Assembly: GCA_003240755.1 (NCBI GenBank)
Contig: QFNF01000006.1
Coordinates: 30,818-94,817 of the forward strand
DNA length: 64,000 nucleotides
Reading direction: 5' to 3'
Origin: Sphingomonas hengshuiensis
Lineage (GTDB): Bacteria > Pseudomonadota > Alphaproteobacteria > Sphingomonadales > Sphingomonadaceae
Under the pieces are notes generated by a model that was given only the letters and a program-made list of their open reading frames with translations, was not told the DNA's origin and did no database searches. How positions within the stretch are numbered: position 1 is the stretch's first letter; every line of letters begins with the position of its first letter. The translations under genes and the position numbers were made by a program. Positions 34,840 through 46,442 of this stretch are shown piece after piece.

Positions 34840-36009
34840 ATGATGAGCGACGTGATGATAGTGGGCGCGGGTCCGGCGGGGCTCGCTTTCGCGCGCGGCC
34901 TTGCGGGCGCCGGCCTGTCGGTGGCGGTGATCGAGCGCCAGCCGCGCGCGGCGCTCGCCGATCCGCCCGACGACGGCCGCGAGATCGCGCTGACGCATCG
35001 ATCGGTCGCGACGTTGCGCGCTCTCGACGCGTGGCGGCGGATCGATCCCGCCGTGGTGGCGCCGTTGCGCGTCGCGCGGGTGCTCGATGGCGCATCGCGC
35101 TTCGCGCTGGCCTTCGAACCGGGGCCGGGGGCGCAGGACCGGCTGGGGCAATTGGTCGCCAATCACCACCTCCGCCGTGCGCTGTTCGCGGCGGCGGATG
35201 GGCAGGCGGGACTGACGCTCCACACCGGCGCCGGCGTTGCCGCCGTGGAGCGTGACGCCGACGGGATCGCGGTGACGCTGGCGGACGGGCGAAGGGTCCG
35301 CGCACGACTGCTCGTCGCCGCCGATGCGCGCTTTTCGGCGACGCGCGCCGCATTGGGCATCGCGGCACGCGAGACGCGACTCGACCGCACGATGCTGCTG
35401 GTCCGCGCGACCCACGACCGCGATCATGGACAGGTCGCCACCGAATGGTTCGATTATCACCAGACGGTCGCGCTGTTGCCCCTTGCGGGGCGCTGCACGT
35501 CGGTCGTGCTCACGGTCCGTCCGGGCGATGCCGGGCGGATTGCGGCGCTGGATCCGGCTGCGCTGTCGGCGGAACTGACGCGGCGCACCGGCGGCAAGCT
35601 GGGGATGATGCGCCCTGTCGGGGCGGTCCACGCCTATCCGCTGGCGACGGTGTGGAGCACGCATTTCGCCGCGCCGCATGCCGCGCTGATCGGGGATGCG
35701 GCGGTCGGCATGCATCCCGTCACCGCGCACGGCTTCAACCTCGGGCTGCGCAGCGCCGCCGCGCTTGCCGGCCTGGTACGGCACGCCGCGGCCCGTGGCG
35801 GCGATATCGCATCGCCCCGGCTGCTGCGCCGGTACGAGGCGGGGCATCGCCTTGCGGCGGGCCCGCTCTTCGCCGCGACCGCCGGCATCGTGCGGCTCTA
35901 TACCGATGCCGGGCCGGTGGCGCGGATCGCGCGCCCGACGCTGCTGCGCGTCGCCGCCGGCCTGTCGCCGCTGCGCGCCGGGGTCGCGCACCTGCTGATG
36001 CGGCATTGA
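34840..36009 (+). CDS. ubiM: UbiM-type FAD-dependent quinone hydroxylase
   Basis: A 389-residue flavin monooxygenase of the UbiH/COQ6 group that hydroxylates ubiquinone precursors. MIVGAGPAGLAFARGL binds FAD; DGREIALTHRSVATLRALDAW is a segment typical of UbiM, and GDAAVGMHPVTAHGFNLGL is the second FAD motif. Start at 34840 is supported by CAGGAG 7 bases upstream. The FNR box upstream suggests oxygen-dependent expression, unusual for an O2-using enzyme. Another UbiH-like activity cannot be excluded. Confidence 0.82.
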   Translation: MMSDVMIVGAGPAGLAFARGLAGAGLSVAVIERQPRAALADPPDDGREIALTHRSVATLRALDAWRRIDPAVVAPLRVARVLDGASRFALAFEPGPGAQDRLGQLVANHHLRRALFAAADGQAGLTLHTGAGVAAVERDADGIAVTLADGRRVRARLLVAADARFSATRAALGIAARETRLDRTMLLVRATHDRDHGQVATEWFDYHQTVALLPLAGRCTSVVLTVRPGDAGRIAALDPAALSAELTRRTGGKLGMMRPVGAVHAYPLATVWSTHFAAPHAALIGDAAVGMHPVTAHGFNLGLRSAAALAGLVRHAAARGGDIASPRLLRRYEAGHRLAAGPLFAATAGIVRLYTDAGPVARIARPTLLRVAAGLSPLRAGVAHLLMRH

Positions 36010-36048
36010 CGGCAGCGCGTCCGGCGCGTCCGGCCGCCGACCCGTTGG

Positions 36049-37086
36049 TCAACTTTGCCGGGCGAGATGCCGGTGGATCGTACTGCGATGGACGCCGAGT
36101 TGCCGCGCCGCCGCGGTGACGTTGCCGCCATGCGCCGCCAGCGCCGCGTCGATGGCCTGTGCCCGGCCGTCCGCCAGCGGGCATGCCGCGACCGGCAGTT
36201 CGACGCCGGCCCGGTCGTCCGCATCCCATCCACCGATCAGCGTCGCGCCGTTCGTCAGATGCAGTCGACCGCGCCCCGACGGCCCGGGCACATCCACCAG
36301 TTCACCCAACTCGGTCTCGTCCAGCGCTTCCCAGCTACGCCCGACCAGCGACAGGCCGCGTCGGTTTGCGGCGATCAGCCGTTCGTCGCGAAACACCAGG
36401 ATGCCCTCGCGCGCGGTGCCCAGCATCGCCGCATCGTCGTGCAGGCGGAGCACCCGACAATCGGTGAAGCCGGAGCGGAACAGCCGATGCTCGATCTGAT
36501 CGACCGCCAGCCGGATCAGCCCCAGCGCATGGCCATGCCCCGCGACCGACGGCCCGGATATGTCGAGCGCCCCGACGATCGCGCCCCGCGGGTCGAGGAT
36601 CGGTGTCGCCGCGCAGCTCAGCACCGCATGTTCGGCGAAGAAATGCTCGGAGCCATGGACGGCGATCGGGCGACGCTCGGCGATGGCGGTGCCGATCGCG
36701 TTGGTGCCGGTGCTCGCCTCGGTCCACGACACGCCGGGCCGCAGCGCCACCTGCGCCGCGCGCGACAGGAAGCCGGTGTCGCCGATCGTGTCGAGGATCA
36801 TGCCATCCGCATCGGCGAGGATCACGACGCTGCCCGAATCGCGCGCCTCGCCCGCCAGCATCTCCAGCTCGGGGCGGCACAGGCGACGCAGCGACTCGCG
36901 ACGCTGGCGCAGGGCATGGAGTTCGGGTTCGGCAAGCGGCCCGGCGGGGCGCCGACGCCCCTGTACCAGTCCCATGTCGCTACACCGCACCCACGAGCGC
37001 AGCACCGGCTGGCGCACGTCCGCCAGCGGCAGTTGCCCTTCGTCGAAAAAGGCCCGCCGCCCCGCATCGATACCGGCGCCATCCAT
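36049..37086 (-). CDS. GAF/Fis-type transcription regulator lacking an AAA+ domain
   Basis: A 345-residue regulator resembling AcoR. A GAF sensor (about 70-215: [32 protein letters not shown], then LDISGP) is followed by a PAS-like region and a C-terminal Fis-type helix-turn-helix ([23 protein letters not shown]). The central AAA+ ATPase that contacts sigma-54 is absent, with no sign of a frameshift. Divergent from the aldehyde dehydrogenase gene, which it most likely controls in response to an alcohol, aldehyde or acetoin-like signal. Confidence 0.85.
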   Translation of the reverse strand: MDGAGIDAGRRAFFDEGQLPLADVRQPVLRSWVRCSDMGLVQGRRRPAGPLAEPELHALRQRRESLRRLCRPELEMLAGEARDSGSVVILADADGMILDTIGDTGFLSRAAQVALRPGVSWTEASTGTNAIGTAIAERRPIAVHGSEHFFAEHAVLSCAATPILDPRGAIVGALDISGPSVAGHGHALGLIRLAVDQIEHRLFRSGFTDCRVLRLHDDAAMLGTAREGILVFRDERLIAANRRGLSLVGRSWEALDETELGELVDVPGPSGRGRLHLTNGATLIGGWDADDRAGVELPVAACPLADGRAQAIDAALAAHGGNVTAAARQLGVHRSTIHRHLARQS

Positions 37087-37106
37087 GGAGCGCTCTCCTC
37101 TCCGAC

Positions 37107-37154
37107 TGTCGCACCTTGCGACACCGCCGCGTCCGTCGCGTCGCGCGGCGCGAC
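37107..37154. promoter_or_regulatory. Pair of palindromes in the regulator-aldehyde dehydrogenase gap
   Basis: TGTCGCA-CCT-TGCGACA (37107-37123) and GTCGCGCGGCGCGAC (37140-37154) share the GTCGC/GCGAC half-sites and are 33 bases apart centre to centre, about three helical turns. They lie in the 187-base gap between divergent genes and are the obvious candidate operators for the GAF/Fis regulator. No sigma-54 -24/-12 element was found. Confidence 0.7.
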
Positions 37155-37273
37155 ACATGCTACGCTTCGCTGACGGAAAGTCCACCGCGGGGCGGAACCC
37201 GGGTCCGGATCGGCTTGCCCCGCTCGACGCACAGGCACAGCCTCGATCCCACAACAGACCAAGGAGAGGCCCG

Positions 37274-38781
<1,508 letters not shown>

Positions 38782-38785
<4 letters not shown>

Positions 38786-38795
38786 TCCCTGTCAA
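38782..38795 (+). promoter_or_regulatory. FNR-type box upstream of adhP
   Basis: TTGAT-CCCT-GTCAA, one base from the FNR consensus. It overlaps the stop codon of the aldehyde dehydrogenase gene and ends 60 bases before the adhP ATG, so adhP can be induced at low oxygen separately from the dehydrogenase in front. Confidence 0.8.
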
Positions 38796-38855
38796 GGCGG
38801 GGACGCCGGGTTCACGCCCATCCCCGCTCCATCATCATCCCAGAGGAGAAGATCC

Positions 38856-39890
38856 ATGGCCAAGACCATGAAGGCCGCCGTCGTCCGCGAATTCGGCGCC
38901 CCCCTGACCATCGACGAAGTCCCCGTGCCGGAAGTCGGCGACGGCCTGATCCAGGTCGCGATCCAGGCGTCGGGCGTCTGCCATACCGACCTGCACGCCG
39001 CCGAGGGCGACTGGCCCGTCAAGCCCAACCCGCCCTTCATTCCGGGGCATGAGGGCGTCGGCTATGTCTCGGCGGTCGGCAAGGGCGTCAAGCACATCAA
39101 GGAAGGCGACCGGGTGGGCGTGCCGTGGCTCTACACCGCCTGCGGACACTGTGTGCACTGCCTGGGCGGGTGGGAAACCTTGTGCGAGAGCCAGCTCAAC
39201 ACCGGCTATTCGGTCAATGGCGGCTTTGCCGATTATGTCGTCGCCGACCCCGATTTCGTCGGCCATCTGCCCGGCAATATCGGCTTCACCGAGATCGCGC
39301 CCGTGCTGTGCGCCGGGGTCACGGTGTACAAGGGGTTGAAGATGACCGACACCCGGCCGGGGGATACCGTCGTCATTTCCGGTATCGGCGGGCTCGGCCA
39401 TATGGCGGTGCAATATGCCGTCGCCATGGGGCTGAACGTCGCGGCGGTCGATGTGGACGATGCCAAGCTCGACCTCGCCAGGCGGCTGGGCGCGAAAGTG
39501 ACGGTCAACGCCCGGACCGAGGCCGACCCGGCGGCAGCGGTCAAGCGCGAGACCGGCGGCGGTGCGCAAGGCGCGCTCGTCACCGCGGTCAGCGAAAAGG
39601 CGTTCGCCCAGGCCGTCGGCATGATGGCACGCGGCGGCACGGTGGCGCTCAACGGGCTGCCGCCGGGCGACTTCCCGCTCAACATCTTCGGGCTGGTGCT
39701 GAACGGCATCACCGTGCGCGGGTCGATCGTCGGCACCCGGCTGGACCTGCAGGAATCGCTGGACTTCGCCGCCGACGGCAAGGTGAAGGCGACCGTGGCC
39801 AGCGCGCCGCTGGAAGAGGTCAACCAGGTGTTCGACCGGATGCGCAAGGGCCAGATCGAAGGCCGCATCGTCCTCGACCTGACGGCCTGA
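38856..39890 (+). CDS. adhP: Zinc-dependent alcohol dehydrogenase
   Basis: A 344-residue NAD-dependent medium-chain alcohol dehydrogenase interconverting ethanol and acetaldehyde. Catalytic zinc ligands are in [17 protein letters not shown] and GHEGVG; the structural zinc loop is [15 protein letters not shown]; the coenzyme fold has [13 protein letters not shown]. Nearly colinear with E. coli AdhP. AGAGGAGAAG precedes the ATG. Followed after 51 bases by the CoA-transferase gene. Confidence 0.94.
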   Translation: MAKTMKAAVVREFGAPLTIDEVPVPEVGDGLIQVAIQASGVCHTDLHAAEGDWPVKPNPPFIPGHEGVGYVSAVGKGVKHIKEGDRVGVPWLYTACGHCVHCLGGWETLCESQLNTGYSVNGGFADYVVADPDFVGHLPGNIGFTEIAPVLCAGVTVYKGLKMTDTRPGDTVVISGIGGLGHMAVQYAVAMGLNVAAVDVDDAKLDLARRLGAKVTVNARTEADPAAAVKRETGGGAQGALVTAVSEKAFAQAVGMMARGGTVALNGLPPGDFPLNIFGLVLNGITVRGSIVGTRLDLQESLDFAADGKVKATVASAPLEEVNQVFDRMRKGQIEGRIVLDLTA

Positions 39891-41466
<1,576 letters not shown>

Positions 41467-41515
41467 TGTCGCCCGGGTCGGCCGCCCTATGATTGCGGCA
41501 ACCCAGGAGGACACC

Positions 41516-42028
41516 ATGATGATCGCCGACGCCGAGCTGCTTGTCACCCGCCAGGGCGTGCGGCTGCACGTTCGCCGGGCGCGCGACGAGGACGAAGCCG
41601 CCCTTGCCGCCTTCTTCGCCCACGTCTCGCCCGAGGATCTGCGCTTCCGCTTCCTGACCGGCGTGCGCGCAGTCAGCCATGAACGGCTGGCGAGCATGAT
41701 CCATGCGAACGACGCGACGAGCCTGAGCCTCATCGCCTTTGCCGGGGACGGTGCGATCGTGGCGACGGCGATGCTGGCGGGCGACGATCGGGCGACCACG
41801 GCCGAGGCCGCGATCGCGATCCGGCGCGACCTGAAGGAACGGGGTATTGGCTGGACGCTCCTCGAGCATCTGGTGGGCCATGCCAGACGCATGGGCTATC
41901 GCTCGATCGAGGCGGTGGAGGACCGTGCCAATCGCCCCGCCATCCTGATCGAGCGTGAACTGGGGTTCGAGCTTCACCCCGTCGAGGGCGAGCCGACGCT
42001 GGTTCGACTGTCCCTGCCGCTGGTCTGA
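41516..42028 (+). CDS. GNAT family N-acetyltransferase
   Basis: A 170-residue single-domain acetyltransferase: VRLHVRRARDEDEAALAAFFAHVSPEDLRFRFLTGV at the N-terminus and RRDLKERGIGWTLLEHLVGHARRMGY as the acetyl-CoA loop. This sequence resembles the free acetyltransferase domain of protein lysine acetyltransferases that regulate acetyl-CoA synthetase; a role in acetate metabolism fits the preceding CoA-transferase but is inference. AGGAGG lies 6 bases before the ATG. Behind an FNR box. Confidence 0.85.
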   Translation: MMIADAELLVTRQGVRLHVRRARDEDEAALAAFFAHVSPEDLRFRFLTGVRAVSHERLASMIHANDATSLSLIAFAGDGAIVATAMLAGDDRATTAEAAIAIRRDLKERGIGWTLLEHLVGHARRMGYRSIEAVEDRANRPAILIERELGFELHPVEGEPTLVRLSLPLV

Positions 42029-42154
42029 CATCCCGTCGCAGCGACCGGAATCGGCTCGCCGCGGGGCGACAGACCCCGTCGTCGGGAATCCCGCGACGGA
42101 ACGGTCGATATCCGCCGACCGTCAAATCGCTTCCGGCCGCGCGCTGCGCGTGTC

Positions 42155-42925
42155 ATGTTCCCGGCGATGAAGAAGGACGTGTATGAATCGCGGCTGCACG
42201 CGCTGCAACTGGCGCTGGTACAGACGCAGGTCGCGGCGGCAGAGAGTGGCGAGCGGGTGGTCATCCTGCTCGAAGGGCGCGACGGCGCGGGCAAGGACGG
42301 CACGATCAAGCGAATGGTCGAGCATATCTCGACCCGGTCGACCCGCGTCGTGGCGCTGCCCAAGCCGTCCGACCGCGAACGGTCGCAATGGTATTTCCAG
42401 CGCTATGTGGCGCACCTGCCGGCGGCGGGGGAACTCGTCATCTTCAATCGGTCATGGTATAATCGCGCCGGGGTCGAGACGGTCATGGGCTTCTCGACCG
42501 CGGCCGAGCAGGCATCGTTCCTGCGCGATGCGCCCGATTTCGAACGGATGCTGATCGAAAGCGGCATCCGGTTGGTCAAGCTGTGGCTCGACATTTCGCG
42601 GGACGAGCAGAAGGCACGGCTGGATGCGCGGCGGACCGACCCGTTGAAGCAACTCAAGGTATCGGCCCTCGACGCCGTGGCGCAGGAGCGCTGGGACGAT
42701 TATTCGACCGCGCGCGACCGGATGCTGTCGCGTACCCACACCGCGCTGTCGCCATGGCATTGCATCCGCGCCGACAGCAAGAAACAGGCGCGGATCGCCG
42801 CGATTGCCCATGTCGTGGCGCGAATCGCCCCCGACGCCATCGCGCATGGTCAGGAGCTGCCGGATCCCGAGGTGCTGTTCGCGTTCGAGGAAAGCGCGAC
42901 GACCGACGGACGGCTGGCGCGGTAA
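42155..42925 (+). CDS. ppk2: Polyphosphate kinase 2 family protein
   Basis: A 256-residue PPK2 that transfers phosphate between polyphosphate and nucleoside diphosphates. Walker A EGRDGAGKDGTIKR spans about 40-53; the lid segment KPSDRERSQWYFQRYVAHLPAAGE follows; Walker B region is VIFNRSWYNRAGVE, with Asn where many members have Asp. C-terminal LSPWHCIRADSKKQARIAAI is typical. Located 126 bases after the GNAT gene, so probably in the same low-oxygen unit. Confidence 0.92.
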   Translation: MFPAMKKDVYESRLHALQLALVQTQVAAAESGERVVILLEGRDGAGKDGTIKRMVEHISTRSTRVVALPKPSDRERSQWYFQRYVAHLPAAGELVIFNRSWYNRAGVETVMGFSTAAEQASFLRDAPDFERMLIESGIRLVKLWLDISRDEQKARLDARRTDPLKQLKVSALDAVAQERWDDYSTARDRMLSRTHTALSPWHCIRADSKKQARIAAIAHVVARIAPDAIAHGQELPDPEVLFAFEESATTDGRLAR

Positions 42926-43052
42926 TCCGGCGTCCGGATCACCCGCCAGCCGTCCGTCCCGAGCAGCTACGGCAAGGATCGGCCCGCGCGTCCGGTGCAA
43001 AACCTGTCCGGAAGCCGGCGAAATGCGTGTCCGCGCATTCCCCAGCCGGCCC

Positions 43053-43919
43053 TCAGAAGCTGTACGCGACTCCGAGGGCACCCAGCCACTGGTTGCTGGA
43101 CCCGTTGCGTGCGACGATCGGGCTGTCGGCGAAGTCGTTCAGCAGCTTGCGATACACGACGGTGCCGAACAATTGCCAGCCCGAGCGCAGGTCGCCGCTG
43201 ATCGAATGACCGGCCAGCGCGCCCAGCGTCCAGTTCTTCCACCCGCTGCGCGCATTGTAGATGGGCAGGCCGCTGGCGAGCGACTGGCCCTGATCGATCG
43301 AGAAATAGCGGTCGGCATAGCCTTCGCCGACACGCTCGGCCGACACGAACACCCCGGCGATCGCGCGCAGGCTGAGCGGGGTGACATAGTTGATGGTCGG
43401 AGCGAGGACGGTCGACTTGTGGCCGCTGGCGACGTCCTTGCGATAGCTGAGCGAGGCGGACAGGCGGTCGAACTGCGACGTGATGACGCCGGTCTTGCCG
43501 ATGCCGACATAGCCGCCCAGCTCGATCGCGGTGCCGACCGATCCGAGCGCGCGGACCTGCGCGTCGTCGATCCCCTTGGTCGAATTGCGGTTGAGGTTGA
43601 CGACCGCGATCGGGCCGGCCTGGATGTCCCAGGTAGGGCCGACGCCGTCGCGGATCAGGTCGACGCTGGCGCGGTTGCCGGCGAGCAGGAAATTGAACCC
43701 CGACACGCGCCCCGTCGCGGCGGGCACCGGCGAGAAGCTGTAATCGTCCGACCCTTCGTAATCGGGCAGCACCGCCGCGCCCACACCGACGACGTAGAAG
43801 TCGCCGCCCGTGTCCTCGTTGGGAAGCGCCGAAGCGGGCACCGCCGGCCCGGTCGCGTCCTGGGCAAGGGCGGGCGTGGCAACGGTCGTGGCGAGGATGG
43901 CGGCGAGAATGGCGCGCAA
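43053..43919 (-). CDS. MipA/OmpV family outer-membrane protein
   Basis: A 288-residue beta-barrel protein. The TTG at 43919 is preferred as start because GGAG lies 11 bases before it and the product then begins with a proper signal peptide (RAILAAILATTVATPALA-QD); an in-frame ATG at 43991 would add 24 polar residues. GAAVLPDYEGSDDYSFSPVPA and RVGEGYADRYFSI are MipA/OmpV landmarks, and it ends in Phe (LGALGVAYSF). The family includes a scaffold for murein enzymes and putative porins; role here unknown. Confidence 0.85.
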   Translation of the reverse strand: MRAILAAILATTVATPALAQDATGPAVPASALPNEDTGGDFYVVGVGAAVLPDYEGSDDYSFSPVPAATGRVSGFNFLLAGNRASVDLIRDGVGPTWDIQAGPIAVVNLNRNSTKGIDDAQVRALGSVGTAIELGGYVGIGKTGVITSQFDRLSASLSYRKDVASGHKSTVLAPTINYVTPLSLRAIAGVFVSAERVGEGYADRYFSIDQGQSLASGLPIYNARSGWKNWTLGALAGHSISGDLRSGWQLFGTVVYRKLLNDFADSPIVARNGSSNQWLGALGVAYSF

Positions 43920-43987
43920 GGGCGTGGCTCCGAATGAATATTGCTGTCCCGTAACGCTGCCCCGCGCGCTTCGGTCCGTCGCGGCGG

Positions 43988-44452
43988 TCACAGCAGGTAG
44001 CGAATCCGTACCTGTTGCATGGTTACATCACCCGCGAGCGGGAATTCCGCCGCGCTGAACTTCGGCGGGCCGAACCGGATTGCGGGATTGCGCGAGAAAC
44101 CGAAGCCTTCGCGCGGGATGCCGGCAAATGTGTCGAGCTTGGCATTGTTGTTTTCGTCGTGGATCACCGACACCGCATAATCGCCGCGGCCAAGGCCGGC
44201 GATGCGTATGCCGCGATCCCCGGCGGCAAAGGTCCGGGTGACGGCCTTGCGGTCATCGGTGCAACCGGGGAAGTTCTCCGGATCCGCGGTCAGGCACAGG
44301 CGAACCACGCCCCTGGTCGAGCGCAGGTCGCTGATCCGGACGTCGAGCGTGCCCGTCGGCATGGCCCCCGGCAGCGTCGCCAGCGCCAGTATCGCCGCCG
44401 CCCCGCGCCGCGCGACGCGCGACGCGCGCGCGCTCCTTTTCGAAATCGCCAA
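43988..44452 (-). CDS. DUF2141 domain protein, exported
   Basis: A beta-sandwich DUF2141 protein of about 154 residues: GTLDVRISDLRSTRGVVRLCLTADPENFPGC..., RGDYAVSVIHDENNNAKLDTFAGIPREGFGFSRNP, and the terminal strand QQVRIRYLL. The start is uncertain: TTG at 44452 gives a signal-peptide-like segment (ASRVARRGAAAILALATLPGA), while the ATG at 44362 begins directly at the domain. It overlaps the 3' end of the upstream desaturase-like gene by up to 200 bases in another frame. Secreted, function unknown. Confidence 0.78.
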   Translation of the reverse strand: MAISKRSARASRVARRGAAAILALATLPGAMPTGTLDVRISDLRSTRGVVRLCLTADPENFPGCTDDRKAVTRTFAAGDRGIRIAGLGRGDYAVSVIHDENNNAKLDTFAGIPREGFGFSRNPAIRFGPPKFSAAEFPLAGDVTMQQVRIRYLL

Positions 44453-45158
44453 GTCCGCCGTCGGTGCCGCACACCCGGTCCCAGAAGCGGAAGTACAATC
44501 CGAAATTACAGCCATAGCGCTCATGATGCCTCTGATGATGGCTGGCGGTAATCAGCCAGCCGCCCAATCGTCCCGTCCACATGAACCGGGGGAACATCTC
44601 CCAGCCCATGTGATTGGTCACGCCCATAACGGTCATGATCGTCAGCACCAATGCCAGCGCGCCGATATGGATCGGAATCAGGAAAACCAGTAGCGGAATT
44701 ACCACAGCGCCGGTCAGTGCCTCGATCGGGTGGAACGCCATCGCCGCCCACGCGGTCGGCGGGCGGCTGGCATGGTGGACGGCGTGGGCGATCCGGAACC
44801 ATTTCGGCCGGTGCATCCAGCGGTGCGTCCAGTAGAACCAGGTGTCATGCGCGAAGAGGTACAGCAGCACCGACAGCGGCAGATACCATAGCGGATAGGC
44901 GTGAACCTGCGCGTAGATCTGCGTCCAGCCGCGATGCTGCCAGCCCCATGCGACGATGCCTGCCGGAATGCCATAGATCGCCGCGGACAGCAGCGACCAG
45001 CGGATTTCCTTCGCGATCTGCGCATCGAGACCGCGATACAGCCCCGGATGCCGCGCCCGCGTCGCGAAGGCGAAGCCGGCCGAGGCCAGAAGATAGCGCA
45101 CGCCGACGATGACCGTCATCGCCACGGGGGACAACAGGATGGCCAGCGGGATCGACAT
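44253..45158 (-). CDS. Fatty acid hydroxylase/sterol desaturase superfamily protein in the carotenoid cluster
   Basis: A membrane di-iron hydroxylase-like protein of 301 residues with four to five helices. Three His clusters are visible: HDTWFYWTHRWMH, HAVHHASRPPTAWAAMAFH and HHQRHHERYG. It faces crtY, so a carotenoid or lipid hydroxylase role is plausible, but it is longer than CrtZ and not a clear orthologue. The catalytic domain ends near GGLGDFEKERA; about 60 further residues are read through the start of the DUF2141 gene and look unnatural. Confidence 0.82.
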   Translation of the reverse strand: MSIPLAILLSPVAMTVIVGVRYLLASAGFAFATRARHPGLYRGLDAQIAKEIRWSLLSAAIYGIPAGIVAWGWQHRGWTQIYAQVHAYPLWYLPLSVLLYLFAHDTWFYWTHRWMHRPKWFRIAHAVHHASRPPTAWAAMAFHPIEALTGAVVIPLLVFLIPIHIGALALVLTIMTVMGVTNHMGWEMFPRFMWTGRLGGWLITASHHQRHHERYGCNFGLYFRFWDRVCGTDGGLGDFEKERARVARRAARGGGDTGAGDAAGGHADGHARRPDQRPALDQGRGSPVPDRGSGELPRLHR

Positions 45159-45278
45159 GCGCCGCGTGTAGCGGATCGCGCGCCGCGATGACAGGAAATC
45201 CTCCCCGCTACGCGGATGGGGCAAGGAAATTCCCGGTAGCGTTTGCCAGTCCATGCCCGCTCCCCTAGGGCGAACGCC

Positions 45279-46442
45279 ATGCCCACCATCCATCAATGCG
45301 ACCTCGCCATTGTCGGCGGGGGATTGTCCGGCGCGCTGATCGCGCTGGCGGCGGCCAAGCGGCGGCCCGATGCGCGGATCCGCCTGATCGACGGGGCGGC
45401 GCGGTTCGGCGGCAACCATGTCTGGTCCTTTTTCGGCAGCGACGTCGCGGACGTCCACCGCGCGCTGGTGGCGCCGCTGGTGGCGCATGGCTGGCGCAGC
45501 TACGACATCGCCTTTCCCGCGCTTACCCGCACGCTCGACACGACCTATTATTCGATCACGTCGGAACGGCTCGACACCGTGCTGCGCCAGAGCCTGTCGC
45601 CCGAATCGCTGATGCCCTCGGTACGCGTGCTCGGTGCCAGCCCGACCGCGGTGGTGCTGGCCGATGGCGACCGGGTGGAGGCGCAGGGGGTGATCGACTG
45701 TCGCGGTCCCGGCGACCTGTCGTTGCTCGATCTCGGCTGGCAGAAGTTCATGGGAATGGAGCTCAACACCGCCTATCCCCACGGCGTCGAGCGCCCGATC
45801 GTGATGGACGGGTCGGTCGATCAGATCGACGGCTACCGCTTCCTCTATACCCTGCCGTTCGACGCCTCGACGCTGTTCGTCGAGGATACCTATTACAGCG
45901 ACACGCCCGACCTCGACACGCAGGCGCTGGCCGCGCGGATTTCGGCCTATGCCGCGGCGCAGGGCTGGGACACCGCGACGGTCGGGCGCAGCGAGACCGG
46001 GGTGCTGCCGGTCGCGATGGGCGGCGATTTCGAGGAATATTGGCGATCGGGCGGCAACCGCGTCGCCAAGGGCGGGATGCGCGCCGGGCTGTTCCATCCG
46101 CTGACGGGCTATTCGCTGCCCGACGCGGTGCGCCTGGCGCATCTGGTGGCCGACAGCGGCGACTGGTCGGGCGGCGCGCTGCACACGCTGACCCACGATC
46201 ACGCCGCGTCGCTGTGGAAAAAGCGCGGCTTCTACCGGATGCTGGCGACGATGCTGTTCCGCGCCGCCGAACCGGCGGAAAGCTACCGGGTGCTCGAACG
46301 CTTCTACCGGCTGGACGCGGGACTGATCGGACGCTTCTATGCAGCCCGCTCGACCCTGTTCGATCAGGCACGGGTGCTGACCGGCAAACCGCCGGTGCCG
46401 GTCGGGCGTGCGGTACGGGCGTTGATGGGGAGACAGGGGTGA
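45279..46442 (+). CDS. crtY: Lycopene beta-cyclase
   Basis: Cyclises both ends of lycopene to give beta-carotene. 387 residues with the FAD-binding start DLAIVGGGLSGALIALAA, FGGNHVWSFF, and FHPLTGYSLPDAVRLAHLVA, all CrtY hallmarks. ATG at 45279 is used; an in-frame ATG at 45243 adds twelve residues without support. The stop overlaps the GTG start of crtI. Confidence 0.94.
   Translation: MPTIHQCDLAIVGGGLSGALIALAAAKRRPDARIRLIDGAARFGGNHVWSFFGSDVADVHRALVAPLVAHGWRSYDIAFPALTRTLDTTYYSITSERLDTVLRQSLSPESLMPSVRVLGASPTAVVLADGDRVEAQGVIDCRGPGDLSLLDLGWQKFMGMELNTAYPHGVERPIVMDGSVDQIDGYRFLYTLPFDASTLFVEDTYYSDTPDLDTQALAARISAYAAAQGWDTATVGRSETGVLPVAMGGDFEEYWRSGGNRVAKGGMRAGLFHPLTGYSLPDAVRLAHLVADSGDWSGGALHTLTHDHAASLWKKRGFYRMLATMLFRAAEPAESYRVLERFYRLDAGLIGRFYAARSTLFDQARVLTGKPPVPVGRAVRALMGRQG

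Noticed and set aside
37124..37273. Sigma-54 promoter for the aldehyde dehydrogenase gene
   Set aside because: No TGGC-N7-TGC-type -24/-12 spacing was found, which agrees with the regulator lacking the AAA+ domain.
42121..42130. GTCAA half-site before ppk2
   Set aside because: No second TTGAC/T half at the right spacing, so not counted as an FNR box.
42440..42480. Asn replacing Asp in the PPK2 Walker B region (FNRSWYNR)
   Set aside because: As far as I recall, N at this position occurs in other PPK2 proteins, so not called a defect.
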